From NCBI GenBank assembly GCA_002311665.1, contig DBYX01000019.1, positions 1 through 64,000 on the forward strand: a stretch of DNA of 64,000 nt, read 5' to 3'. Both the position numbers and the translations under genes were made by a program. Shown here piece after piece: positions 52,156-60,833 of this stretch; within the stretch, counting starts at the first letter, position 1; the number at the start of each line of letters is the position of its first letter. Source of the stretch: Lachnoclostridium sp. UBA1175. Lineage in GTDB: Bacteria; Bacillota; Clostridia; Lachnospirales; Lachnospiraceae. Under the pieces are notes generated by a model that searched no databases, was not told where the DNA came from, and saw only the letters and a program-made list of their open reading frames with translations.

Positions 52156-52914
52156 ATGAGTAAAACTGTAAAGACTGAGCGTAGTATCAACACTGAGAGA
52201 TTCATTGACCTTCTTACAAAAGCACAGGGTAATCGAACAAGAACACAGTTTGCGAAAGACTGCGGTATTTCCTTGCCGCACCTGAGCAAGTTATTTAACA
52301 ACCGCATAGAAAAACCGCCAATTCCTTCCACGCTGAAGAAACTGGCGGACCACGCTGCCAATGGGGTAACTTATGAAGAGTTGCTGGATGCCGTCGGTTA
52401 CAATGTGGAAGCCTACGCAAAGACATCGGCAAGAAAACTGCTTTCCCCCAATCTAAAACTGACCCCAGAGGAAATAAAGCGAATCGGGTTTGCCGTTATT
52501 ACTGCCGCCCTCGCAAAAAGCCCCTATTCCTGGTCTGTGGACGGGCAAACCGCTGAGAACTTTTATGATTTGCGAATTGATTTGAAGGATGAGCAGCACC
52601 CTTCCCGTTGGTCCTTCCAATTTCTAACAGAAATGCCGACTCCACATCCCGAGCGTGCCCGAATAGAGCGTTTATATGCCTATTACGCACATCTGGCAAT
52701 TGCTCCGTCAGGATACAAAGTCCTGCATTCCTTCGTGACGGCATCCCCGGAGTTGTTTGATCTGATGGTAAAAAACCCTCCACTTGCCCTCGCAATGTAC
52801 ATATCGGTTATTCTAATCGATCCTACAACACTATCGATAGTAAAGACAGTACAACTGAAGACTTCCTTTCCGGAAGATCCAGATCTTCCTTCGCTGACTA
52901 AAGCAAAAGGCTGA
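52156..52914 (+). CDS. HTH (XRE-like) protein with C-terminal effector-like domain
   Basis: This protein of 252 residues has a helix-turn-helix near residues 14-60 (RFIDLLTKAQGNRTRTQFAKDCGISLPHLSKLFNNRIEKPPIPSTLKKLADHA). The remaining ~170 residues form a domain of unknown function. It reads away from the recombinase operon and has its own promoter, a 135-base leader and a strong terminator. Start ATG 52156 has AGGA five bases upstream, a weak site. A regulator of the neighbouring mobile element is plausible. Confidence 0.7.
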   Translation: MSKTVKTERSINTERFIDLLTKAQGNRTRTQFAKDCGISLPHLSKLFNNRIEKPPIPSTLKKLADHAANGVTYEELLDAVGYNVEAYAKTSARKLLSPNLKLTPEEIKRIGFAVITAALAKSPYSWSVDGQTAENFYDLRIDLKDEQHPSRWSFQFLTEMPTPHPERARIERLYAYYAHLAIAPSGYKVLHSFVTASPELFDLMVKNPPLALAMYISVILIDPTTLSIVKTVQLKTSFPEDPDLPSLTKAKG

Positions 52915-52951
52915 ACACAATGGAAAAAATACCATTGTGTTCAGCTTCTTT
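52910..52951 (+). terminator. Terminator of the HTH gene
   Basis: GCTGAACACAATGG (52910-52923) and CCATTGTGTTCAGC (52932-52945) form a perfect 14-bp stem followed by TTCTTTTT. The stop codon lies within the stem. Confidence 0.92.
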
Positions 52952-52956
52952 TTATA

Positions 52957-53064
52957 GTGGATTATTTGCCTTATGAGAAGAGAGGCAAGAATGAGACAGT
53001 ATATCTGCATCCCAAAAACGCATGTCAGAAACTACTTGAAATCATCAATCTAAACGTTCATTGA
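52957..53064 (+). pseudogene. Possible short gene remnant
   Basis: A plus-strand frame of 35 codons reads VDYLPYEKRGKNETVY... and ends at TGA 53064. It looks protein-like but has no ribosome site and is only a fragment; it could be the end of a lost gene. The rest of the 310-bp gap to 53228 shows nothing. Confidence 0.25.
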
Positions 53065-53228
53065 GTACCATTTAGAAGAAGCTGTGCTAATTTGCTTATC
53101 TGATTTGGCTGCGAAAGCTAAACTGTTATGTTTTGTGACATTTCATGAGATTTGCAACAATAATTCCTTATCCATTTCAATTGAACTGTGTCTTTGATTT
53201 CCCCAAAAAAGCATATATGACGTATCTA

Positions 53229-55850
53229 CTATTTTGTAAAATACGTTGTAATCACATTGGAATAGTAAGGACCAGTAGTCGGAGATGATGTCTGACGCGT
53301 CTGAACGCAACTGTAAACAGCAGATGGCGCATTACTAAATAAGCTGTTCCATTGTGACAAGGATATTGATTGACTAGTGCCGTTCGAATAACTTGTCATG
53401 TAAAGCAAATTGTACGAGTCATCATAAAAAACGAGTCTAAAACTGTTGTTCCCATAATTTATCGAGCCTCCCTGCTTTTCCCATGTAAAAGTAACCGTGT
53501 TCCCAGTATGAGAAAGAGAGACTAGATTTGCCGAAACAGAATATCTACTCAACGTTGATCCAAGTTTTACTTTATCCCCTTTTGAAATGTATAGGTACGA
53601 ATTAAAAGCATTGATAAACTCAGACAATGTTGTACAATTATTGTTTTTTGTTATGCTCCAAACAGTACCGTTATTGATATTTATTTGATCGTCTTCAGAT
53701 GTATTTATTGGATCAGTAATATCATATAACACGGCAGCAACTGTCGCCTCGTTTGCTTCACCTTTTCTTCGGTTGGTTGGCAAGTATTCTATGTCATAAC
53801 TAATATTACTATCTTCGGTATCTTGATAGTATGTGTCTCCAACGCGAGGAATATTCATCGAGCTAGCACCCATCTTGTTTTGAAGATTAATAGAGAAATA
53901 AGTTGCCCAGCCCTCTCCCCAAGCCAACCGAATTCCTACGGATTTATTATTATATGTGTCTGCAAGATTATTAAGTGAACTATGGTCTAATCCAGGGTTA
54001 TTGCTTATACCGTAAACATTTTGAACATAATGACCAAACTCATGTTCTAGCACGTCCCAATCAAAAGCATCTCCAATTATGACATTAATTAATCCTTCCG
54101 ACGAGGAATAATATGATATTCCCGTACATGAATAGAAACGAACATTAATTGAATTAAGATAATTATTCTCAAGTGTTTTTATGTACCTATTTGCCAGCGC
54201 CATACCTTGATGAACGGAAAGCGATTTTCCTAAATGGTTCGAGTTACTCGCTGTATAGCTAATAACAATATCCGACGAAGCTCCACTCACACCAGACTCA
54301 TAAGTGTATGTTGCATTCGACGAGTCAACCACATTTATATTTGTTCCTGAAGACAGAACACGAATTTTAAGTAACGCCACGGAACCGTCGTAAGAAAAAT
54401 AGGCCCCATAATACCCCGTGGTTGTGGTGGTAGATGTATATATTAACGAGAAAGACGGCGAACTGGGAGTTCCCTTATAGATTTGCACAGTGACTCCTTC
54501 CGCCGGGTGGGTATTTCCCGCACTATCTGTCCACCTAATATACCCCGTAATAGCGTGAGTCGTTCTTACTGCGTCCGAAAGCTCACTGCTACTGTCAGAA
54601 TGTATGAACTCGACGTATTCGCCCTGTCTACTAATTTCATCCAGATACTCTTGGATAGATTCAGAGTAATCAGCAAGACCATCGATATAATTCAAACATA
54701 CATAATCATTCTGTTCGATATTGCATACATATATCGTTTGTGATAAGTTGCACGCTGCAATATCAGGATTGGAAAATGTCGGAATAACGGAAAACTCGAT
54801 ACTCCCAAGCGTAACTGCATCGTTAACACGAAACTTAAGCGAAAAGCAGTTTTTACCGTCCAAATCGGTCACCGGCGAAACTTCAATTATCTCCACGCCA
54901 TCGTTTTTAGAAACCACTACTTCGCAATTGTCGATTTCCAGCGAACTGATGAATTCGTATCTTTTTTCTATTACTTCTCCGTGTGTATACTCTCTTTCTA
55001 ACTCGTTTTCGCAGAAGAGATACCATTCTTTTGAAGTACATGCGTGATCCTCATTATCAATTGTCCTGAAATCACGCAGATGATTCTCGGTATAATTATT
55101 TTCGGCATCTTCTGCTGTTTCCGCGACCGAAACTCCATTTTCTCCCACATAAAACCCCAACACCTGTCGATGCCCATACCAATCGGTTGCTTTTTCTGGT
55201 TCCTCACCTAGATCCCAAGAAAAACTAAAAACAACGCTCCCTGTACTTCCCACCTCGTATTGGGAAAAATCAAGTTCAACATGTTCGTGCTTTCCTTCAG
55301 ATACATCTTCATCATATGCAAGTTCCAACGAAGACATCTCTTCCTTTGTATATACTTTTTGATATTCATTCAAGCACCCATTAATTAATAGCTTGTCGTC
55401 ATGGTTTTTCGCATAGAAGCTTCCCGAATTATTGTTTCCCTTATAAATCCGTAAATTAGGATAGCCATTGACTCCATACGTATCGTAACTTGGCTCTTCA
55501 TTGTGCTCTTGACCATATGTATAGGATTTGTCTCCAACATAAACATCAACCCCCAGATTTTCTCCGCTTGGCACAAATGTAGCACATCTATATGCGATTC
55601 TCTGTCGTGGCAATTCCTTGGTTCCCGAACTATCGAATCCAACTGCCAGTTCCGTTGTGGCTAAAACAACTTCTGTGGGCGAGGCCGTGTTTTCCGATGT
55701 GAGCGATAAATTGCTGTCCGCTCGGTTTTTATCCGTTCTCTGTTCACCGTTCAATTTCGGTATTGCAAAGCAAATTAGACCTGCAATAATGCAACATCCC
55801 ACAAGAACTGCAATGAATATAACAAAACGTTTTGATAATGCCTTTATCAT
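53229..55850 (-). CDS. Membrane-anchored HExxH metalloprotease
   Basis: This 873-residue extracellular protein has an N-terminal membrane anchor or signal (residues 9-29). The first ~430 residues have no recognised domain. A carboxypeptidase-regulatory (transthyretin-like) beta domain lies at about 435-535 (ITGYIRWTDSAG...GVTVQIYKG). A zinc protease domain follows with HEFGHYVQ (His603, Glu604, His607) and GEGWATYF (Glu646), a gluzincin-like set. A fibronectin-like C terminus begins near residue 775. GGAGAG precedes the ATG. It is downstream of the ECF sigma factor/S1 protease genes and may be under the same control. Confidence 0.8.
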   Translation of the reverse strand: MIKALSKRFVIFIAVLVGCCIIAGLICFAIPKLNGEQRTDKNRADSNLSLTSENTASPTEVVLATTELAVGFDSSGTKELPRQRIAYRCATFVPSGENLGVDVYVGDKSYTYGQEHNEEPSYDTYGVNGYPNLRIYKGNNNSGSFYAKNHDDKLLINGCLNEYQKVYTKEEMSSLELAYDEDVSEGKHEHVELDFSQYEVGSTGSVVFSFSWDLGEEPEKATDWYGHRQVLGFYVGENGVSVAETAEDAENNYTENHLRDFRTIDNEDHACTSKEWYLFCENELEREYTHGEVIEKRYEFISSLEIDNCEVVVSKNDGVEIIEVSPVTDLDGKNCFSLKFRVNDAVTLGSIEFSVIPTFSNPDIAACNLSQTIYVCNIEQNDYVCLNYIDGLADYSESIQEYLDEISRQGEYVEFIHSDSSSELSDAVRTTHAITGYIRWTDSAGNTHPAEGVTVQIYKGTPSSPSFSLIYTSTTTTTGYYGAYFSYDGSVALLKIRVLSSGTNINVVDSSNATYTYESGVSGASSDIVISYTASNSNHLGKSLSVHQGMALANRYIKTLENNYLNSINVRFYSCTGISYYSSSEGLINVIIGDAFDWDVLEHEFGHYVQNVYGISNNPGLDHSSLNNLADTYNNKSVGIRLAWGEGWATYFSINLQNKMGASSMNIPRVGDTYYQDTEDSNISYDIEYLPTNRRKGEANEATVAAVLYDITDPINTSEDDQININNGTVWSITKNNNCTTLSEFINAFNSYLYISKGDKVKLGSTLSRYSVSANLVSLSHTGNTVTFTWEKQGGSINYGNNSFRLVFYDDSYNLLYMTSYSNGTSQSISLSQWNSLFSNAPSAVYSCVQTRQTSSPTTGPYYSNVITTYFTK

Positions 55851-56033
55851 GATGTCACTCTCCGTTCTCCGTTATGTGCCATTATTCCCCTTCGTTCTCT
55901 CAATCTACTCTTTTCACTTGCCCGTTCCGATTCTTGATGTTTTTACTATCAAGGTTTCCCTTGAAGCGGGAAGTCGCCCGAATCTCCAACGACTTCCCGC
56001 CATCTGAAATCTATACGCCTACACACCATTATT

Positions 56034-56855
56034 TCAATAAGGCGAATACGTTAACGGACCGCTTTGCAACGCAGCAAGTGCGTTATACATTTTTGTAAAG
56101 AATCCGTAGTGTTCGGATGTCGTCGTAACGCCTCCTTTGTGGATACCTGCAGGTGAGGCATAACCACTGGATGGTGCTGTATATACAATTCCGCCGCTAT
56201 CTCCACCCGCACGATAGTATCCGGCTTTGACGAGATCTGTGAATTGTACATTATTGATAGTCACAGAATAGTTGTTGCATTGAACCGTACCCGACTCAAC
56301 CATGCTCATGCCATACCCCTTCTTGTACACTACTGTTCCAATTCCATAAGAGGTAGGATAACTACTGGTTAACGTTGTGGTAGTTGTATACACAGTATTA
56401 TAAGCCGTAACACTTGAATTGGTTTGTATAAACGCAACATCAGCATTCCCACTGTAATGCTGATTAAACGAGTAGCAAATCCCAAGCAATGTATTTGTGC
56501 CTGAGCCTGTATTTTTGTAAACATTTGAATTTCCGGAAAAAGCATGTGCGCAGGTCAAAAAACCGTAAGTATATCCACCGCCGGGTTCACTTCTTCTTAC
56601 CCTGCAGGCCACGCTGAAGGTTGCTCCTCCCGTACTCGATGTAGTTACTCCCTCACCTGGAGATAAACCCACATCCTCCTGCGGAACATAGTCCACAACA
56701 GAAACCGAATAAATATCGGACTGCAGGTCGTTTATCGCTACATCATAGGCAGTCTGACTTCCGAAATGAACCTCAACAAGGTTTTTGTAATCATCGACTC
56801 CAGCGTCAATAATCATAAATCCCGATGCCTTAAATTTTTCAGAAAGACTACCCAA
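56034..56855 (-). CDS. S1-type serine protease domain, split from upstream frame
   Basis: A chymotrypsin-like protease with the complete triad: His104 in TCAHAF, Asp139 in NADVAFIQ, Ser220 in GGDSGG. The first ~60 residues (SEKFKASGFMIIDAGVDDYKNLVEVHF) resemble the last part of the upstream ORF and look like a second pro-domain unit. There is no signal peptide and no ribosome site at the TTG 56855; the frame is open back to 56868. The upstream ORF stops at 56870. I infer either one gene split by a single-base frameshift, or a coupled second cistron. Numbering is from TTG 56855. Confidence 0.7.
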   Translation of the reverse strand: MGSLSEKFKASGFMIIDAGVDDYKNLVEVHFGSQTAYDVAINDLQSDIYSVSVVDYVPQEDVGLSPGEGVTTSSTGGATFSVACRVRRSEPGGGYTYGFLTCAHAFSGNSNVYKNTGSGTNTLLGICYSFNQHYSGNADVAFIQTNSSVTAYNTVYTTTTTLTSSYPTSYGIGTVVYKKGYGMSMVESGTVQCNNYSVTINNVQFTDLVKAGYYRAGGDSGGIVYTAPSSGYASPAGIHKGGVTTTSEHYGFFTKMYNALAALQSGPLTYSPY

Positions 56856-56869
56856 AGTTACATCAGAAA

Positions 56870-57685
56870 TCAGTCATCCACCGGTACGGCATCGCCAACC
56901 ACAACAGTGGAGAACATGTCACTGCTTGCGATAGACTCAATAATCGCAGCGTCTTCCGCTGTTCGAACCTCGATTACAATTCTGTTTCCGAAATCGCCGG
57001 AACCAAACGCCACCCACTCAACGCCCGCTTCTTTGATTGCTTTTCCCAGCTGTCCATACACAAGATCGGTGCACCCGTTAATAATTTCGGTGTAATTGTA
57101 TCTGGCCGACTTACAGGCAAAGTCTTCACTCTTAAACACCTCTGCCAGTTCTTTGTACCAGTCACAGTTCCGATAGTTCTCCTCAAAATAGGTTTCTTTG
57201 ATCATTACGATCAGCTTGCCGTCAACATTAATGTAATTACCGGCATAATAGTCCGGATAATCTTCCGCACGGACACCGTCAATCGTGTATTCGTCCGATG
57301 CTTTCGGCGTTTTTGTTAATCGCTGCCAGAAATTATCCATCATCTGTTGGGAGCGATATTGATTCACAATGAACTCATCCGACACATCCGCACGGGTGTT
57401 CGGATCAAACCGCTCCATAGAATACTCCGCTGCGTGTGCCGTAGGCGTTACACGAAACTTGTTTAGGATTACACACAGCACCGCCACCGCACACACTGCA
57501 CCTGCAATAATAAGTACTTTTGTTTTCATAAGACCAACCCCTTTCCATAAAGCAGAGTTTTTCTGAAACGCATCAGGATTTCTCTTATACTCTTTACGAA
57601 TTTCCGAAACCAACGCATCGGTAGGCTCAATATCCGTCTGGGACACCAGTGCGATTACCTCGCGTGATGATAGTTTCTTACTCAT
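56870..57685 (-). CDS. Anti-sigma-like membrane protein with protease pro-domain
   Basis: This 271-residue protein has a short cytoplasmic N terminus (about 50 residues, SSREVIALVSQTDIEPTDALVSEIRKEYKRNPDAFQKN), one membrane helix (about 55-76), and an extracytoplasmic part ending in a repeat-like unit (GNRIVIEVRTAEDAAIIESIASSDMFSTVVVGDAVP) matching the start of the downstream protease frame. ATG 57685 overlaps the sigma factor stop; GGCGGTG precedes it. The cytoplasmic segment is a candidate anti-sigma domain, since the gene is coupled to an ECF factor; this is inference. Confidence 0.6.
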   Translation of the reverse strand: MSKKLSSREVIALVSQTDIEPTDALVSEIRKEYKRNPDAFQKNSALWKGVGLMKTKVLIIAGAVCAVAVLCVILNKFRVTPTAHAAEYSMERFDPNTRADVSDEFIVNQYRSQQMMDNFWQRLTKTPKASDEYTIDGVRAEDYPDYYAGNYINVDGKLIVMIKETYFEENYRNCDWYKELAEVFKSEDFACKSARYNYTEIINGCTDLVYGQLGKAIKEAGVEWVAFGSGDFGNRIVIEVRTAEDAAIIESIASSDMFSTVVVGDAVPVDD

Positions 57686-58184
57686 CGCAGTCACCGCCTT
57701 TCAACGAATTCCGAAGAATCTTGATTGCCTTTCGGTACCTTCTGTAAACGGCCGGAACCGACATTTCCATTGCTTTAGAAATCTGCACGAAACCCGCACC
57801 GGTCTTTACACGCATCAGAATAATCTGACGCTCTTCTGATGGAAGCTGTTCTATTTCCTTCTCTACCCGGGAGGATATGAATCGACGGTTTTCACGAACC
57901 GCAGGTAACGGCTCGGCTATAACCGGCAATTCCTCCGAAGGGATTTCCCGCTTTTTCCTTTTCAGGTAATCCAACGCTCTGTTTCGAGCCATTTTCAACA
58001 GGTAGTTTTCAAGGTCTCGAATCCGCTTTTTATCTTCCATCTGAAAGTAGTTTAAGAATACATCATGCGCGACATCTTCTGCATCCACTTGATTCTGTAG
58101 GATACCGTATGCAGCTATGTACACCGGGCGGATAAATTGAAGATATACTTGTTCGAAGGATAACGGCTCATCTCGTGCAGTCAT
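57678..58184 (-). CDS. ECF-type sigma-70 factor
   Basis: This extracytoplasmic-function sigma factor has 168 residues. Region 2 (FIRPVYIAAYGILQNQVDAEDVAHDVFLNYFQ ... LENYLLKMARNRALDYLKRKKR) and region 4 (VEKEIEQLPSEERQIILMRVKTGAGFVQISKAMEMSVPAVYRRYRKAIKILR) are clear. ATG 58184 has AAGGAG nine bases upstream; a longer start at 58208 would place that site inside the gene. Its stop overlaps the membrane protein gene, the usual sigma/anti-sigma coupling. Confidence 0.93.
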   Translation of the reverse strand: MTARDEPLSFEQVYLQFIRPVYIAAYGILQNQVDAEDVAHDVFLNYFQMEDKKRIRDLENYLLKMARNRALDYLKRKKREIPSEELPVIAEPLPAVRENRRFISSRVEKEIEQLPSEERQIILMRVKTGAGFVQISKAMEMSVPAVYRRYRKAIKILRNSLKGGDCDE

Positions 58185-58326
58185 ATGGTTGTTCTCCTTG
58201 AAACGCATAGTTTTTCACTACTCTCTACTTAGATGACTGTATTAACAAGAGTTTTTTCGGGTATCGGCAAAGAATTCACACATTTTTCACAATTGCTGTT
58301 GTGTTTCCGTTTAGGTTGAATAGGAT

Positions 58327-59433
58327 TCACTTTTTTCCTCCACCTAAATTGGGGATCATGACTTCTGCGATTGCCTTCGACTCACGAAACACTAATTGAA
58401 ACTCTCCGTTCAGCATTTGCACGTGATTACGGACACTTTCTATGCCGATTCCATGATAACGAACATCCGATTTACTTGTTGCCAAATCTTTTGGTGGAAC
58501 CGTGCATGCGTTAGATATCTTTACGAAAAGCAAGTTTCCCTTTTCTTCTATACAAATATCAATAAATGGCACTTTTTCCTTTAGACTGGCATCAAGAGCG
58601 TTATCGACCAAATTGCCAAGGATTATAGCAAAAGAGATCATCGAAAATGTACATTCCGAAGGCATCTGAGCCTTAACGGAGAATGGAATATGTTTTTCTT
58701 TTGCTGCCAGCCCTTTCATATTGAGAATAGTGTCCACGGTTTTATTACCGGAATGTATACTATCATCGGCATTCGCCATGCTTTCGGATTCTTTATTCAG
58801 GTATTCAGTAAGTAAAGCAAATTCACCATTACCCGCCATGGAGCGCAATGCAGCCATAGTATTCTTATAATCATGTATGCTGGTACGCCATAGCGAGAAC
58901 GCTTTTTGCTGCTCCTGTAACAGTTTTTCTGTTCCTCTCGCCTGCTCCAACAAAAAATCATACTCTTGCGATTGCCGATTATGTTCAAAGTAATACAGTA
59001 ACCCTGCATATACCGCGATAATTACAAAAAAAGCAAAAGAGACAATGATCCCCACTGTACCCATTTGAGTCTGATCTGAAAACGACCCTAAAAAGAAAAG
59101 CAGGATTGATAACGCAATCATAAACAACACTGTTGCTGAAATCAGTCTTTTTGGTTCTCTGCCATAATATTCATTCGTTGCCCCTCTTTGCTTGCGGAAA
59201 CGCGAAATTGCATATCCCAATGACACCAGTAGCATGCCTATCGCGCAGACAGCGGTAAAAACCCCGGCATCGCCAAGAATCATAACTCCTATTGTTATCA
59301 CTACACTTATCAGCAAACAAATCCGTTTGTCATATTTTCTTCTATCAAACACAACAAACATACAGAGAAATGTACATGCATACGCTTTTAAAAATGTAAC
59401 ACACGTCCCTATTATCCTTCCATAAACGTTCAA
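58327..59433 (-). CDS. GHKL-domain sensor histidine kinase (AgrC-like)
   Basis: This 368-residue kinase has about six N-terminal membrane helices (residues 10-170), the phospho-acceptor His in IHDYKNTMAALRSM, and a GHKL ATPase domain with N-box ILGNLVDNALDAS and G-box YHGIGIESVRNHV. AgrC-type kinases sense secreted peptides. The TTG start overlaps the stop of the LytTR gene and has AGGAGGGG before it. It is the last gene of the transporter/regulator operon. Confidence 0.9.
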   Translation of the reverse strand: MNVYGRIIGTCVTFLKAYACTFLCMFVVFDRRKYDKRICLLISVVITIGVMILGDAGVFTAVCAIGMLLVSLGYAISRFRKQRGATNEYYGREPKRLISATVLFMIALSILLFFLGSFSDQTQMGTVGIIVSFAFFVIIAVYAGLLYYFEHNRQSQEYDFLLEQARGTEKLLQEQQKAFSLWRTSIHDYKNTMAALRSMAGNGEFALLTEYLNKESESMANADDSIHSGNKTVDTILNMKGLAAKEKHIPFSVKAQMPSECTFSMISFAIILGNLVDNALDASLKEKVPFIDICIEEKGNLLFVKISNACTVPPKDLATSKSDVRYHGIGIESVRNHVQMLNGEFQLVFRESKAIAEVMIPNLGGGKK

Positions 59434-60146
59434 CGTCCATCCCCTCCTGATTCAAGCAAAGATCTCCGTATTGTTTGCATGGCAGTTCGACTGACTATGA
59501 TTCGCTCCGAATTTGCAAGAAAAACGCACGTACGATCATAACCGACAACCTGACGAAGATTTACTATCAACCAACGGTGTGCCATAACGAATTTGTTACT
59601 ATTGATTCTATCCATCAGATCCCGGATTGTTTCTCTTACTTCAATCTGTTCCTTATCCGAAGTGTGGATTATACATTTACGGTTCACTTTTTCAATATAC
59701 AAGATTTCGTTCTTGTGTAAAACACGAACAGCCTCCCCACTTTTTATCCAAAAAGTCTCTGATCTGTCACTAATGTAATCCTCTGCAGCTTTCATCGCCT
59801 GGGTAAGATCATTTTTCAGATATAGCTTTCTTACGAAACGAAACGGTTGAAATGAAAACGCTTCAAACATGTATTCCTCGTAGGCCGTGCAAAAAATCAC
59901 GAGGCCGTGCTTTCTCCGACCAAGTTTATCTGCAATTGAAAAGCCGGTTCCCTCATTTAGCCGAATATCTAAAAGAATAATGTCCGCTTCTGTAGATAGT
60001 ACCCCTTCCGAATCAGTCGGAAATTGAATATCTATAACATAACGATTCGAAAAGAAATCGCGAACTACCTTTGCCATCTGCTGACACCAATAGTGCTCAT
60101 CATCATAAATACAAACCCGTAAAATGTTTACCGGTACCGACTCCAT
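59430..60146 (-). CDS. LytTR-family response regulator (AgrA-like)
   Basis: This protein of 238 residues has a receiver domain with phospho-acceptor Asp in IILLDIRLNEGTG, and a LytTR DNA-binding domain (IRDLMDRINSNKFVMAHRWLIVNLRQVVGYDRTCVFLANSERIIVSRTAM). It partners the GHKL kinase. ATG 60146 is used, though the AGGAGG site lies about 13 bases upstream; an upstream TTG at 60173 is possible. 78 bp separate it from the ABC ATPase gene. Confidence 0.92.
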   Translation of the reverse strand: MESVPVNILRVCIYDDEHYWCQQMAKVVRDFFSNRYVIDIQFPTDSEGVLSTEADIILLDIRLNEGTGFSIADKLGRRKHGLVIFCTAYEEYMFEAFSFQPFRFVRKLYLKNDLTQAMKAAEDYISDRSETFWIKSGEAVRVLHKNEILYIEKVNRKCIIHTSDKEQIEVRETIRDLMDRINSNKFVMAHRWLIVNLRQVVGYDRTCVFLANSERIIVSRTAMQTIRRSLLESGGDGR

Positions 60147-60224
60147 AAACCAGCAGCGACCTCCTATTATCAATATTTTCAGTCTTATCTCGTCAACGCC
60201 CGCAGCAACCAGTGCCTCTCGAGT

Positions 60225-60833
60225 CTACAATGCTATCTCTTTTGTGCCATAATTGAAAAACTTTGAATCATGTGTCGCCATTACAATGGTTTTCCCATCT
60301 CGATGGAGCTCATCCAACCATTTTACAATATTACTTGCATTCGAAGCGTCTAACGATGCCGTAGGTTCGTCTGCGAGTACAATATCACACTTTTTCACCA
60401 TCAGTCGCGCAATCGCAACTCGCTGTTGCTCTCCCCCCGAAAGCTGATAAACCATTGTGTTTGCCTTATCCAATAATCCGACTCGTTCGAGCGCATTCTC
60501 TGCGGTAATTTCACTTCTGCATCGCCGATAAATAAGATTCAAATTCTCAATAACCGTTTTTGTATCAACCAACGCAAAATTCTGGAAGAGGAACCCTATT
60601 TTCTTGCCAAACAGCCAATCTCGGTCTTTCTCGCTATGTATCATCCGACCATCAATCCATATTTCACCTTTGTCCGGTTTTTCCAATCCCCCAATAATAT
60701 TCAGTAACGTCGACTTTCCACAGCCGCTTTGTCCATGAATGACACAGAACTCACCACTCATAATTGTCAAAGAAAAATCATGAAACAGTTCTTTGGTCCC
60801 AAAAGCCTTATAAACGTTTCTAAACTCTATCAT
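60225..60833 (-). CDS. ABC transporter ATP-binding protein (LolD/MacB type)
   Basis: This protein of 202 residues has Walker A GQSGCGKST, signature LSGGEQQRVAIARLM, Walker B DIVLADEPTASLD and H-loop ATHDSKFF. Short ATPases like this pair with FtsX- or DUF1430-like permeases in MacB-type machines and in lactococcin-972-type bacteriocin export/immunity sets. It starts directly at the stop of the permease gene (TAAATG). Confidence 0.92.
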   Translation of the reverse strand: MIEFRNVYKAFGTKELFHDFSLTIMSGEFCVIHGQSGCGKSTLLNIIGGLEKPDKGEIWIDGRMIHSEKDRDWLFGKKIGFLFQNFALVDTKTVIENLNLIYRRCRSEITAENALERVGLLDKANTMVYQLSGGEQQRVAIARLMVKKCDIVLADEPTASLDASNASNIVKWLDELHRDGKTIVMATHDSKFFNYGTKEIAL

